A DNA stretch of 64,000 nucleotides from Volutella citrinella (GCA_034401135.1 JAWZSP010000007.1:2542001-2606000), one strand, 5' to 3'. Shown: positions 12,020 to 23,302, counted from the first letter of the stretch. Numbers and translations are program-made. The notes: generated from the letters alone by a model not told the origin.

Positions 12020-12835
12020 ATGCCCAACGTAAGTGTGCACCGTGCAAATCCCGCTCTCTTGTCTACCTACTCGTGCAATTGGAGCTGACTCTTGCCCTCC
12101 CCATAGATCAACACCCTCCTGTTCGATTGTGACAACACCCTGGTGTTGTCCGAGGAGCTCGCCTTTGAAGCTTGCGCGGGTCTTATCAACGAGATCTGCG
12201 CGGCCCGCAATGTCGAGGCGCGATTCACGGGCGAGACGCTCATCAAAGAATTCGTCGGCCAGAACTTCCGAGGCATGCTCAACTCGCTCAAGGTTATGTA
12301 CAAGATTGATATCTCCCCCGAAGATCTGGAGACCTACGTCAAGGCCGAGGAGGATGCTGTCATTGCAAAGCTCAAGCAATCCCTCAGGCCTTGCCCTGGA
12401 GTTGACGATGAGCTGGAGAGGCTATCCGCTTCTGAAAAGTACCTGATGTCTGTGGTGTCTTCTTCGGCTCTCCGACGTGTCAGGGCCTCGATTGAGAAGG
12501 TCGGCCAGGACAAGTACTTCCCAGGCGATGTCGTCTTCTCTGCTGCAACCAGCCTCAACCCCCCCACCAGCAAGCCCGATCCCGCCATCTATCTCCACGC
12601 CATGAAGACGCTTGGCAAGAAGGCTGAAGAGTGTGTCGCCATCGAAGACAGCAAGAGCGGCACGCTCAGTGGCACCCGTGCGGGCATCAAGGTTGTTGGC
12701 TACGTCGGCCCCTACGCTCCCGATAAGCAGGCTGAGATGGAGAAGGTTCTGCGTGACGCTGGTGCAGTCGTCGTGATGAAGGATTGGTCCGAGTTCCCGG
12801 GCGCCCTGGAACAAATCAATGCTGGCACGGTTTAG
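12020..12835 (+). CDS. HAD-superfamily hydrolase (phosphatase-like)
   Basis: Exons 12020..12028 (only ATG CCC AAC) and 12107..12835 give 245 residues. All four HAD motifs are visible: motif I FDCDNT with nucleophile Asp10 and general acid Asp12; motif II Ser in SVVSSSA; motif III Lys in TSKPDP; and motif IV in AIEDSKSGTLSGTRAG. A helical cap lies between motifs I and II, the subfamily I arrangement used by small phosphatases such as phosphoglycolate or sugar-phosphate phosphatases. The substrate cannot be read from sequence. No signal peptide, so probably cytosolic. The start is placed in a 9-nt first exon because the hydrolase frame has no ATG before Asp10, and the intron has a clean GTAAGT donor. 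Its stop is 150 bases from the stop of convergent RIT1, so the 3' UTRs probably overlap. Confidence 0.87.
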
Positions 12836-12984
12836 ATGGACAGATAAAGGCCGGCCGGCAGCCCCTGCACTCAAGAGCGGAGAGGGGGCTGTTCCTATTT
12901 GATTTCGCAACGCTTATTGGCGCTGTTTGCACGGCAGAAATAGAGAAACCAAGGAATGAAGCAATAAAAGCCAAGGAATTCTGT

Positions 12985-14529
12985 TCATTTCCACCAGTCC
13001 ATGAGAAAGCTGTTGACACTCTGCAATGTACTTCGGCTGGGATTCGCCTCGGGATAAGCTGTCATGATGGCACCCAGCCTGGCTTTGATCAGTGTTTTGG
13101 TGAAGGATACATGGCTGCCAGGGGTCAGAAGCTGGCCAGATTCGTCAAAGAAGTAGCAGCCAAGGGCCAGGGCGATTCCCACAGAGAGATCCTTGCCTGA
13201 TTCACATGCCACGACGACGCGGTACGGTGAATTTTGGTTGGGGACCTGTGAGTTCAGGAACTTGGTGACAAAGGCGCAGATCTCGGGAAGTGCAGCCCTC
13301 AGGTTCCGGCTGGCTGCCTTGCTTTTCCCGAGGCCAACTTGCATAAAGTTCTGCGACTTGACCCATGCATCAACGGGGGTGATTTCTGGGATAACGGCGA
13401 TGCGACATTCAGTGCTGTCTGGGCCAGCGTCCAGAGGCAGTGGACAGGAAAAAAGCCGAGGAAGAAGAGCCTTCCTAAGGCCTTCGTCCTTTTTCTCGGC
13501 GGATTCAGCAGATACTAGACTGGAAATGAGATCCGGCAAGTCGGCCTCGGTAGCATTGAGAAGTTGGTCGAGGTGCTTCCAGAAAACGGCGGGGTTGAGG
13601 TCGTGAGCCCAATTTTCCGTGTCATCGCCAGCACCCTGGATGTAGCCGCCTTCATCCATCTCGCTGCCAACAACGCGACGGCTGGCGGTACAGCAGATGA
13701 CGGGTCTGAAATCATCGAAGATGGACTCGACGGCGCCATCCTCGGGCAGAGTCGACTCTGGGGTAACCCAAATGGGGCGGAGAGGCTTGGTGAGGCAGCC
13801 TGGGAGGTTGAGATTGAGCGATTTGAGTGAGGAGAGGAACTCTGGCAGCAGGGCTGTGATCTGAGCGTGGCTTGAGGCAGGTAGGAAGGGTGGCAGATGG
13901 AGTTTTCCGGAGGCTGGATGGGACGGGAGCAGAGCCATGTTCAGCACGGCGCACCAGACAGGCACGGTGGTGGAGAGAGCATCCGGCATTCCTTGGTACG
14001 GGTTAGAGGGGGTGGTTCGAGGGTTGTCCTGCATCTAGGTGATGAAAACTCACGTTTGCCACGGCGGGTTGAATCTACAATGATGATTCTGCCATGCATG
14101 TTAGCACAGAGCATCACAGGCTGCCAGCCCACAACCTCCTGCGCAAGCTGCTAATAGGATGAACCAGAACGGGCCAATGGCCTCAACAGATACATACCCG
14201 TCATTCTTCTCAACCATGTCGATGAGATGCAAGTTCAGCCTCCTAGTGCTAAACTTCCACGCCCGCTCGTGTCCATCAGTGCTCTTGAAGTAGGCCCCCG
14301 TAGCCTTGTCCTCGGGCGGGATGTACCAGCTGCCGCAGCGCTCGTTGGCAACCAGGGGCCTCGGCGCGTAGGCAGCGGCGACGCACGCAACGAACTCTGC
14401 GTCGGCGTGGATGCTGCTGAGCCGGTTGCGGATGGTGAGGGTGGTGCGTCTCAGCGAGGCGAGCAGCTGGGACATGGAAGGCTGTTCATTCTGTGGGAGG
14501 ATGAGGTCCGAGAAGTGAGGATCCGGCAT
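12985..14529 (-). CDS. rit1: Initiator tRNA phosphoribosyl transferase (Rit1)
   Basis: Adds a 2'-O-ribosyl phosphate to A64 of initiator tRNA-Met, which keeps it out of elongation. The model is 14529..14198, 14088..14054 (35-nt exon) and 13991..12985, about 457 residues. N-terminal motifs include CGSWYIP, AYFKSTDGH and WKFSTRRLN. The segment IIIVDSTRRGKRMPDA spans both splice junctions, which strongly supports the introns; LSTTVPVWCAVLNMALL follows. Near the C-terminus VVACESGKDLS resembles the phosphatase-like P-loop of the Rit1 C-terminal domain, without the phosphatase Arg. Slightly shorter than yeast Rit1. The start is the first ATG before a run of conserved sequence. Confidence 0.9.
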
Positions 14530-14888
14530 TTTTTACTGGACAAGCAACGTTGAGAGTGTGAAATGAAAGGGAAGAGGGGCTGAGGTAGGAGTAAATGCAG
14601 AGACAGAGTGATGATAGAGGATGGCTTGTCGTTGGGTTTGATGTCAACTCTATAGTGGTGGATTTTGGGCCCAATTTTGCGCACACTTTGGATCCACATA
14701 ATTTTGTGGTTGCAGGACGGACGAGCAGTGCACATGTGCAGGAGCATGGTCAATTCTTCATTCATTAAAATTCATGGCGATTTGCTCTGTCCGCAAGATC
14801 CTATCTACAGTCGCGCAAAGCTAACAAACGCCCGCTATTCCAACCCTTTTTCGTGTCATTCATACTGGGGAGGCATGACAACCCTCCT
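14530..14888. other. Spacer between RIT1 start and dehydrogenase stop
   Basis: A 359-base tandem spacer, both flanking genes on the minus strand. It should hold the terminator of the Gfo/Idh/MocA gene and the short RIT1 promoter. Nothing else is seen. Confidence 0.4.
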
Positions 14889-16302
14889 CTACTGGAGCTT
14901 CCACTTGCCGTCCTCGACGACAATCTTGACCTCACGGCCCTCGTCAATGCTTCGTCGACCAGCCTCCAGGATGGCCGTGGTGGCAATGGTGTTCTTGAGC
15001 GTGGGGAGGGGCTTGGCATCGAGGTCCTCGGCCTTGAGCTTGCCAGCGTTGACGGCGCGGCAGCCATCGACGAACTTCTCGAGCGAGATGTAGCCGTAGC
15101 CCGTCTGGCCGGCAAAGTTGCCGTCCTCGTCGGGTGCGTAGCGCATGTAGAAGGGGTTGTACCAGGCGAGCTGGCCGACAGCATCGTCGGCCACGTCGTA
15201 GCCTCGCTTGGCCTGATCGATGCGGATCTCGCCGTTGGCGCCGAGGTAGTGGAAGTACTGGTTGGAGTGCACGCCGGCGCGCTGGGGCGCGGTCCACGAC
15301 GCGGTGTAGACGGCCACGGCGCGCTTCTCCGGGTTGTCCTTCTTGACCCAGGTGACGAGCAGGGTGATGGTGTCCTCGGTGGCCGGGTCGCAGCCGAGGT
15401 CGACGGCGACGCCCTTGGAGGACGAGGCGTTGACGCTGACGGGCACGTAGCCGCGCTCCTGGACCATGGAGTCGCAGATGTCGATGTGGTGGCTGTTGAG
15501 GTAGTACGAGATGTCCGACTCCTTGCCGGCCCAGGCCTTGAACGTCTCGAGCTGCGACTTGGGCTGCGACATGTAGCTGTAGAAGTAGTTGAAGTCGCCC
15601 AGGCCCTGGGCCTTGGCGCGGGCGTCGGCGTAGGCCGGGTCGAAGCGCTTGTGGTGCTCGACGTAGACATAGACGCCGTGCTTGTGGGCGAGGTCTACGA
15701 GCTCCTGGTGCTGCTCGAGGACCTTGACGGCGGGCTTGGTGAGGAGGACGTGGATGCCGCGCTCAATGGCGTAGCGGGCAATGGGGTAGTGGGTGGGGTC
15801 AGGGGTGAAGATGGTGATGGCGTCGCCGGCCTTGAGCGCGTCAATGGCGGGCTTGTAGGCATCAGGGTCGACGGTCTCATTGTCGGGGTATGAGTCGAAA
15901 GAAATGTCGAGGTCGTTGTAGACCTTGCTGATGTTCTTGTCGAGATGTTCGCCTAGTTGAGACCCATCATGAGCTTGGGTCCGGTGGAGTCATGATGCCC
16001 CTCACCCGCCCACTGATGCGGCGGGCGGGGGGGTTGGAAGCGGGCAGAACTTACGGATGGCAGGGAACTTCTTTCCATTGACGCCGACCATGCCGAGCTT
16101 GTTGACCTTGTCGCGGCGTCGCAGGTCGAACAGGCTGAGGCCGACGACGCCGACCTTCTTGTCCGAGCCCGAGGCACCGCCGCCGACAAAGCCGGTGGTG
16201 TACTCGCCGGTACCGACCTGTCATGGGCCTGGTTAGCTACAGCGCGCGAGCACAATTGAGGCAGTAGATCGATCTCACCATCAAGACATTGAGAGGCTCC
16301 AT
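14889..16302 (-). CDS. Gfo/Idh/MocA-family NAD(P)-dependent oxidoreductase
   Basis: Model: 16302..16279 (8 codons), 16217..16055 and 15952..14889, about 416 residues. A Rossmann beta strand with [10 protein letters not shown] is reconstituted across intron 1. The family signature EKP is represented by LLTKPAVK, followed by the second-domain stretch [15 protein letters not shown] and the catalytic-region [13 protein letters not shown], which carries the His pair typical of sugar dehydrogenases. Fungal proteins of this exact type have been annotated as uronate (D-galacturonate) reductase-like enzymes, from memory and unverified; the family as a whole oxidises or reduces sugars and inositols. 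Its start faces a DapA-family aldolase across 2.8 kb, which suggests a shared sugar-acid pathway. No targeting signal, so probably cytosolic. Substrate is inference only. Confidence 0.86.
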
Positions 16303-17428
16303 TGTGACGGTCAAGGTTTTTTTCCTTTTTTCCAAGTCGTGGGGGGTAGTAGACTGGTGAGAGCAGGGAAGTTGTGTTGACGAAGGGGAGTAAGGTAGCA
16401 GATATGAGCAGGTGGGGGGGAGGGGGAGAGTGAGGGGAGCTTGGAGCGGACTGGTTCCCGAGAATGAAAAAAGCGAGGGCGTCCGGCGAATAAATATGTG
16501 ACGACGACGCAGGACACACAATCTGGCACCGAGCTAGCAAGAAGAGCCAAGGGACCTCTGGCGTTGCAAATTGATCACGTCTTGGGGAGTTCCCGGACCA
16601 ACTGTGTTTTAAAAGGTATCATCCATCCCATGCCATCGCGGGGGAACGAAGCTCGGCCTTCTTACCGGGGGGCCATCGCGGGGGTAGGGGATTGGTGGAG
16701 AAACACGGTCCGGCCAAATCCCCCCAATCCGGTGTGGGCACCGTCCCATCTCTGGCGTGGCCATCTGCTGTTGCTCGTGTGTGGGAGGCCATGACGCCCA
16801 TGACGGAGACGGCGGGTAAATGCAATGTGTGGTCTGCTTCGGCCGCGATACTCCTCATGGGCTCACGCAAGGGCCCAGGCGCCCCCAGAAAGGAAAGAAG
16901 GAGACGAGGTCCGGGGGCGGGGCGATGCGGGATGAGATGATGCCGGGGGAGCCGTTGGCCGTGGAGGCATGGAGGGATGGATGAGTTGCTGTTCTGAGTG
17001 GGTGGTTTCTGTGGATGGGATTGAGCCGCAAGGGCAAGGCCTGGCATCTTGCGTCCATATTTTGCTTTGTCCTGGTAGGTGGAACTTGAGAATGCGGAAT
17101 ATGTCAGATGAGATGGTTGCGATTCACGCCAAGCCCAGACCAGCCGTCCCCAACACTCACTGTCCAACATTGCCGCAAAACGACGTTGCATCTCATGATG
17201 CGGCACCAGTGCTGCTGGTTTGAAACGGCCTCCCCTTCTCTTGCGTCTTCACATTGCCACAGCCCGTCCTCCTCCTCCTCTGCAGCACGGCCACCCGGGA
17301 GCCACCCCCAAACCAACTTCGCTTCTCAACCGCGTGACATAGTTTAGCCAGTTATCTCGCCTGGGCTCGCCTGCCCCTCCCCCACCCCCAAGCCCCGCGC
17401 ATCCCCGCATCATGGCCGGCCAAGCTCC

Positions 17429-17442
17429 GATAAGCCAATCAG
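17429..17442 (+). promoter_or_regulatory. Adjacent GATA and CCAAT motifs
   Basis: The bases read GATAAGCCAATCAG. GATAAG fits fungal GATA-factor sites (HGATAR; AreA/Nit2 and SREA types), and CCAATCAG fits the HAP/NF-Y consensus. They sit mid-way in the aldolase/dehydrogenase divergent region. Motifs this short occur by chance, so function is only a suggestion. Confidence 0.35.
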
Positions 17443-18854
17443 TCGGCCGCACGCCAGCGAGATGATCAATCTTTGGGTACACAGTGCCACAGTGCCTAGC
17501 ACCCGCAGCCCATCGACGTTACGGGAAATTCTGTCCCGCGCCGGCCTCAAAATGGCTGAATGCAAAAAAAATGTCGAATCAAGGCCCGCCCATTAGCATC
17601 CCGTCCTCTGCGCCACCCGACGGCGAATTCTTCGGTGTGGCCCTGGGCGCTCCAGGTCTGATACCCACCTAGCAAAACAGGGGCCATTGGAGCCCCGGGC
17701 ATCCACTGTGTCCCAGCGCTGTTCCCACTGCTGGAGTAGCCAAGTTTGGGGGTGTGTCCCTCCGCATGTTTCGCTGCAACTGCGTGCCGGGTGGCGCCTG
17801 GTCAACAGCCTGGGGCTCTCGAATCTCGAACATCCCGTCCCACACCGGCCGGACGATGAGCGAAACCCCCAGCTAGACGACCACCACGGCACCCTCTCGC
17901 CGAGTCTAAATGGCATTTCCGAGTCGTATCGAGAGACGGGGCGAAAGCAGGGGCTGATATACGTGCCCCAAATTCTCTCACTTTTGGCCACGGCGGCGTA
18001 GCATAAGCCGCTGCTGATCTTGGGCCACACCACACACGGCGACTTACACGCGACCCAGTCTACCCACGGTGCTAGTACTAACGTCAGTAGTAGCCTTCCG
18101 GACATGGCATGGAGTTGACGAAGGCCCGGCGCCTCTCTCTCGTCGCACGCCCTGCACCCCAGACTCCCTGCCCGACCCGCCTCTATTCGCCTCTTCTTGT
18201 CCCGATTTCTCCTGGCTAAGGCAGGCCCTGTCATCCATGCCTGTTGCTCCTCCCACGCCTACCCACCTCGCCGGACCGGAATCCCTCCCCTATCCAGGCG
18301 AACCCGTGGGTGATTATCCGTGTGTGTGCTTGCTTCTCGTTCAAGGTTGATGCGCAGCCGTTTTCCCGGTGCTTCTAGATGCCGATCCTGCGTCGAATCT
18401 GCCCCCCGCATGTCTCGGCATCTCTGCTGACCCTGAAGATGCGTTTGCTGTCCAACGCACCTCCGGCTTGGCTTCCCCCCTCGCCACGCTGCAATCTAGA
18501 TGGGATGCCGACGGCTTCACTCAGACCCATGCCGCCCACCGCTCATGTCATGCTCTCGTTTACAGAGACCGAACCGGGGGGTGATCAATAGACAATGGTC
18601 ACGGTGGCATGGTCTTCACCTGGCGAGTCCGTTTCAAGGTGGCTCACCGCACGCCCTCTCGCCAAACCCATGCTGCACGTCCACGATATCATTACACCAT
18701 CGCAGGGCTGCTTCGAGCCTGTTGGACCCAGATGTTTCCCGCTTGCATGGTCTTCTCCATCATGCTGTTGAATCCTTGGGGGGTTGGAGCCAATACCAAC
18801 CCGAGCATTGGGGCACTTGACTCCCGGACCCGAACCCACCCCCAACTTTAGCTT

Positions 18855-18899
18855 CACACACTCGCACGCACACTCGCACACACTCGGACACACTCGCAC
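18855..18899 (+). repeat. Imperfect CACACTCG tandem repeat
   Basis: About 45 bases of CACACTCG/CACTCGCA units with small variations, just upstream of the TATA-like box of the DapA-family gene. Probably a microsatellite. Confidence 0.75.
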
Positions 18900-18940
18900 C
18901 AGGCTAACAACACCCCCCTCTAGAGATTCAATGCCTCTTC

Positions 18941-18948
18941 TATAAAAG
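18941..18948 (+). promoter_or_regulatory. TATA box of the DapA-family aldolase gene
   Basis: TATAAAAG lies 164-171 bases before the start codon, in a CT-rich setting. A perfect TATA box is uncommon in the otherwise TATA-less promoters seen here and suggests an inducible gene. Confidence 0.55.
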
Positions 18949-19111
18949 TCCCGCACTTCCCATGAGGTGCTCCCTGGCCCGGCTTGGAGCTTTGTCGTTG
19001 TCGATAGTATCTCGTGTTGCACGTTCCAGCCCGTGAGTCTTGAAAGCAAAAGTGTCCCAGTCTCGCTCCCGCTTGCTCCTCTCCCTCTCCCCCAATTTCA
19101 CACATTTCGCA

Positions 19112-20110
19112 ATGACCGTCTCAAACGGCAACGGTGCCGCCAATGGCAACGGCAACCACAGCGCCGCCCGCCGGCCGCTGCCTACGGGCATCTACGCCCC
19201 GACCATGACCTTCTTCGACGCCGAGACGGAGGAGCTTGACCTGGACGCCGTCAAGAGGCACGCCAAGCGACTGGCCGAGGCCGGCCTTGCTGGTCTCGTC
19301 ACCATGGGCTCCAACGGCGAGGCCGTTCACTGTACCCGTGAGGAGAAGCTGCTCGTCACCAAGGCCACCCGAGAAGCCCTCGACGAGGCCGGCTTCGAGT
19401 CCATGCCCATCGTCATTGGCGCCACCGAGGCCAGTGTCAAGGGAACCGTCGAGCTGAGCAGGCTGGCTCAACAGGCTGGCGCCGACTACACCCTCATCCT
19501 CCCTCCCTCCTACTACAAGGCCCAGATGGACGAGGCTGCCGTGTACAACTACTTTGTCAAGCTGGCCGACGCCAGCCCCATTCCCATCATCCTCTACAAC
19601 TACCCCGGCGCCGTGGCCGGCATCGACATGGACAGCGACCTCCTCATCAAGCTGGCCCAGCACCCCAACATCGTCGGCACCAAGTTCACCTGCGGAAGCA
19701 CCGGCAAGCTCACGCGAGTGGCCCTGGCGACGGACGCCAAGACGCCCGCCCAGGAGGGCTCCGGCTACATGGCCTTTGGCGGCATCGCCGACTTCACCAT
19801 CCAGACGCTCGTCAGCGGCGGCAGCGGCATCATCGCTGGCGGCGCCAACGTCATGCCCAAGACGTGCGTCCACGTGTGGAACCTGTACGCCGAGGGCAAG
19901 AAGGACGAGGCCCAGCGCATCCAGAAGATCCTCTCCAAGGGCGACTGGGTCCTGACCAAGGCCGCCATCGCCGGCACCAAGTCTGCCATCCAGAGCTACT
20001 ACGGCTACGGCGGATACCCTCGTCTGCCCCTCAAGCGCCTCACCGACGAGCAGACCGAGGCCATCAAGCAGGGCGTGGCCGAGGTCATGGCGATTGAGAA
20101 GAGCCTATGA
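19112..20110 (+). CDS. DapA-family class I aldolase (sugar-acid aldolase)
   Basis: Intronless, 332 residues from ATG 19112; an upstream in-frame ATG at 19040 would only add a low-complexity Ser/Arg stretch. The first about 20 residues are Asn/Gly-rich, followed by a dihydrodipicolinate-synthase-type TIM barrel. The GxxGE motif is MGSNGEA; the catalytic Tyr is Tyr162 in LYNYPGAVAG; the Schiff-base Lys is Lys191 in GTKFTCGS. The Arg that true dihydrodipicolinate synthases carry after the Tyr motif is absent (PGAVAG). With fungi making lysine through aminoadipate, this argues for a 2-keto-3-deoxy sugar-acid or 4-hydroxy-2-oxoglutarate aldolase, as in fungal uronate catabolism (LGA1/GaaC class). 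Facing a Gfo/Idh/MocA dehydrogenase supports sugar-acid breakdown. Exact substrate not determinable. Confidence 0.9.
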   Translation: MTVSNGNGAANGNGNHSAARRPLPTGIYAPTMTFFDAETEELDLDAVKRHAKRLAEAGLAGLVTMGSNGEAVHCTREEKLLVTKATREALDEAGFESMPIVIGATEASVKGTVELSRLAQQAGADYTLILPPSYYKAQMDEAAVYNYFVKLADASPIPIILYNYPGAVAGIDMDSDLLIKLAQHPNIVGTKFTCGSTGKLTRVALATDAKTPAQEGSGYMAFGGIADFTIQTLVSGGSGIIAGGANVMPKTCVHVWNLYAEGKKDEAQRIQKILSKGDWVLTKAAIAGTKSAIQSYYGYGGYPRLPLKRLTDEQTEAIKQGVAEVMAIEKSL

Positions 20111-20852
20111 CGGGCCATTGATTGTCATCGCGCGCGTGAGATGAGGGCTGGGAACAAGACTGTACATCAACCAGGCTGAACACAGCTTCCGCCGTGGGGG
20201 AGGAAAGCAGAAGGGGGAAGCAATGAGCCTGTCACTTTTTTAACTTTTTTATTTTTTGCATGCCGGACACGAACGAGAGCGCAAAGTGTAGCTAGCATCT
20301 GCCTGCTCATCCGGGTGCTTCCCCTTGGATGCTGGGGGGGCACACAGTTCGGGCGGCGTCCACTGAACTACGGTTTGATCTACCACCAAAAACCCTTGAG
20401 TAGAGCAGAAGCCTTTCATGATAAGAAGAGAACATTACGATTTTATGCAATCAGCCTGTGGAGTACGCGTCAAGTCACTGTAGCTGTTCTGATATCCAGC
20501 CATCTTCTTGTTGTACCAAGTTAAAAAAAATTCCAGTGTCAATGACGATTGCGATTGCGGTGTTGCCGGGTCACGGGGCGTAAGCAGGACTGTTGGTCTT
20601 ATTGACACACGATATCAATGTCAGATCTGACACCCCGGACCTTCCCCCAATCGCGTTTGGTTGAATTGAGTGAATCGCGGCGCCATGCGGGGCCGGCTGT
20701 CAGAGAGACTCCGATAGGCCAGCCATCCCGCTGCAACAACATCCGAAACCCAAACATATAACGGGTCCTCGTTGCGCACGCAATCGAGTAACTTGACTCA
20801 TTTCTTGCAACTCTCGTCCCGCATACCTCTTCCCTCTCGATTGTGGGAAGCC
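20111..20852. other. Intergenic, aldolase terminator and DHA2 promoter
   Basis: A 742-base spacer between two plus-strand genes. AT-rich runs near 20236-20260 and 20520-20530 are consistent with a 3' end. No coding frame is seen. Confidence 0.45.
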
Positions 20853-22587
20853 ATGAGCGCAAACGCGAGCGGCACGCCTCGGAGCGACGAGGCTCATGGC
20901 GCGAGCACAGAGCGGACGCCCTTGCTGACGCCTGCTCCGGATGGAGACTCCGAGCCCCAGGTCAACGGCGCCGTGCCCCCGGGCCGGGAAGACGAAGAGG
21001 AGACGACGATTATAGCCCAGGAGGTGTCGTTTGCCAAACTGGCCCTCATTATGGGCGCGTCCTGGGTCGGCGTCTTCCTGGGCGCCGTCGACTCCACCAT
21101 CATCGCCACGCTGACGGCCCCAATCTCGAGCGAGTTCCAATCGCTGAGCCTCATGTCGTGGCTCGCGACGGCCTACCTCATCTCCAACGCCGCCTGCCAG
21201 CCCATCTCGGGCCGGCTGACGGACATTTTCGGCCGCGGCCCCGGGCTGGTCTTCAGCAACATCTTCTTCGCCGCTGGCAACCTCATCTGCGGCCTCGCGC
21301 GGGACCAGACCGTCATGATCCTGGGACGCGTCATTGCCGGCATCGGCGGTGGCGGCTTGATGAGCATCTCAACCTTTCTCGGCTCCGACCTGATCCCGCT
21401 GCGCCAGCGCGGCATCGCCCAGGGTATCGGCAACGTCTGCTACGGGTCGGGCGCCATGCTGGGTGGTGTCTTTGGCGGTCTGGTCAACGACCACACCCGC
21501 TGGGGGTGGAGGCTGGCTTTCCTGGTCCAGGTTCCCCCGACCCTGATATCGGCCGTTGCCGTTGCGGTTCTGGTCAAGGTGCCGCCCAAGCAGTCGGACA
21601 AGTCGTACCTCGCTCGCATTGACTTTGGCGGCGTCTTCCTCACTGTCCTGTTCCTCATCCTGCTGCTCCTCGGTCTGAACTCGGGAGGCAATCTGGTTCC
21701 CTGGACGCACCCGTTACCATTGACAACCATCCCTCTATCCGTCGTCACATTCGGCGTCTTCCTGTACTGGGAGAGCAAGGCCACCCAGCCAATCATTCCG
21801 GTCCGGCTTCTGCTCGAGCGCACCGTCTGGATCGCGTGCGTGGTCAACCTGCTCTGCACCATGGTCGTTCTTGCGGGACTCTACTATGTTCCGCTATACC
21901 TCCAAGTTGTCGGCAACAGCACCACTCGGGCCGGCCTTCTACTGCTGCCATCCCCCGTTGGGGTTTCTGTGGGCTCCCTGGGCGCCGGATTCATGATGAA
22001 GAGAACTGGAAAGTATGTCCGGCTGGGGGTTGTGGGCTTGCTGCTGCAGCTTGCCGGAGTGGTCTTGTTCACCTTGCACGGCGAGCATGCTCCTGTCTGG
22101 CTGACTTTGCTGGCCTTCTTCTTTATCGGGAGCGGCTATGGTGCCATGCTCACCATCACCTTGTTGGCCTGCATCGCTGCCGTCGACCACTCGCAGCAGG
22201 CCGTCATCACGTCTGCTACTTGTAAGTCCCGTTGGCGCCTCTATTTCTTAGTTGATCGTCCACTGACCACCCACAGATCTTGCGCGCAGTCTCGGAGGAA
22301 CACTTGGCGTGACCATTGCCTCGGCTGTCTACCAAAACATCCTTAACGCCCAACTGTGGGCTCGGTTCGGAGACAAGCCCAACGCTGCCGAGAATATCCG
22401 CCGAATCCGTGATTCACTACAAGGGCTAAAAGACCTGCCCAAGGGCTGGCATGACGGAGTCATGGCGTCGTTTCTGGAGGCGTTCCGCGGTGTTTGGTTG
22501 ACTTTGCTCGGTTTTACAGTCCTAGCTTTCATTTGCATCTTCTTCATGCGGCAGCACACCCTGCATTCGACTCTGGACAGAAGATGA
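20853..22587 (+). CDS. DHA2-type MFS transporter, vacuolar amino-acid/drug type
   Basis: Exons 20853..22221 and 22277..22587, about 559 residues. A polar N-terminal tail of about 65 residues precedes about 14 hydrophobic segments, the DHA2 topology. Motif A is seen as GRLTDIFGRG and the antiporter motif C as GSGAMLGGVFGG. The layout resembles fungal vacuolar basic amino-acid transporters (Vba/Fnx1 group), which are hard to tell from drug exporters. The tail contains ERTPLL, a fit to the [DE]xxxL[LI] acidic dileucine signal used for vacuolar delivery. The start chosen is ATG 20853; an in-frame ATG 27 codons upstream is less likely because DHA2 tails of this group begin near here. Its place beside the aldolase may be chance. 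Confidence 0.88.
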
Positions 22588-23302
22588 GTTGCCCATCTCT
22601 GGTCAAGGGGCGGCGGCGTGCTCGTCGCGCGAGAGTAAAAGGGGACTGGTCCCGGGAACCAGCTCTCCCACGCAATCACGGCCTTGGCGCCTTTTTTTTG
22701 TTTTCTTCATGCATGAGTAGCAAAATAATGCTTCGCTTCCTTTGGGTCATGAAAAAATATAGATTAGACCTCGAGATGAACAACATCCCAGATCCGTCCC
22801 ATCTTTGTGTCAGGAGCCAACGTCAACTGGACAAGCACTTTTCAGAGATGCTGTGAACAAATGGTGCATACCATCTGGGCATTGTCTTGTTTTTCATCCC
22901 TTGGCGAACAGACTGCATTGGTTTCTGGGGATATCAATGAAAGACTTTCGAATCAAATCCCCGTCATTAACGCCGCTGTGTTTGTGATGTAAGAGTGGTG
23001 ACCTCAGTTGCGGTTGCGTGTTGACCCTTCCGCAAATCCAAGCTCTCAATCACTGCTGGCTGGTACCTTCCAACAAACACCCGACTCCAGCTCCTGCCGC
23101 CTCATCAGTACGCCTAGTTTCACTTCCATTCTTTCGCTTCAAGGACAGTCCGTCCTCTTCATCGCCTAGAGGGGGAGAGGATACAAACATCACTTCGGGA
23201 TTTTTCTGCATCTCAAACACGTTGCTCTAGCAAAACTCTTTTCGCTCTACCACAGCAGTACCAAGCTCGCTCGATACCCTCAACATACCACGCATTGTCA
23301 GG
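22588..23302. other. Intergenic region
   Basis: A 715-base spacer between the DHA2 transporter and the acyltransferase-like gene. It becomes pyrimidine-rich near 23060-23170. No gene is seen. Confidence 0.45.

Larger units (their letters stand above)
16303..19111. other. 2.8 kb divergent promoter region, aldolase/dehydrogenase
   Basis: Separates the start codons of the Gfo/Idh/MocA gene (-) and the DapA-family gene (+). No frame looks coding. Elements seen directly are a GATAAG immediately followed by CCAATCAG (17429-17442), an AGATAA on the minus strand near 17352-17357, a CACTCG-type tandem repeat (18855-18899) and a TATAAAAG box (18941-18948). The length is unusual for two metabolic genes and leaves room for a bidirectional control region. 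Confidence 0.5.

Noticed and set aside
14853..15893. 346-residue open frame on the plus strand
   Set aside because: It is antisense to the Gfo/Idh/MocA gene, whose GC-rich third positions keep the opposite frame open; its Val/Gly/Leu-rich translation shows no domain.
19112..20110. Dihydrodipicolinate synthase for lysine
   Set aside because: The Arg after the Tyr motif is missing and fungi make lysine through the aminoadipate route.
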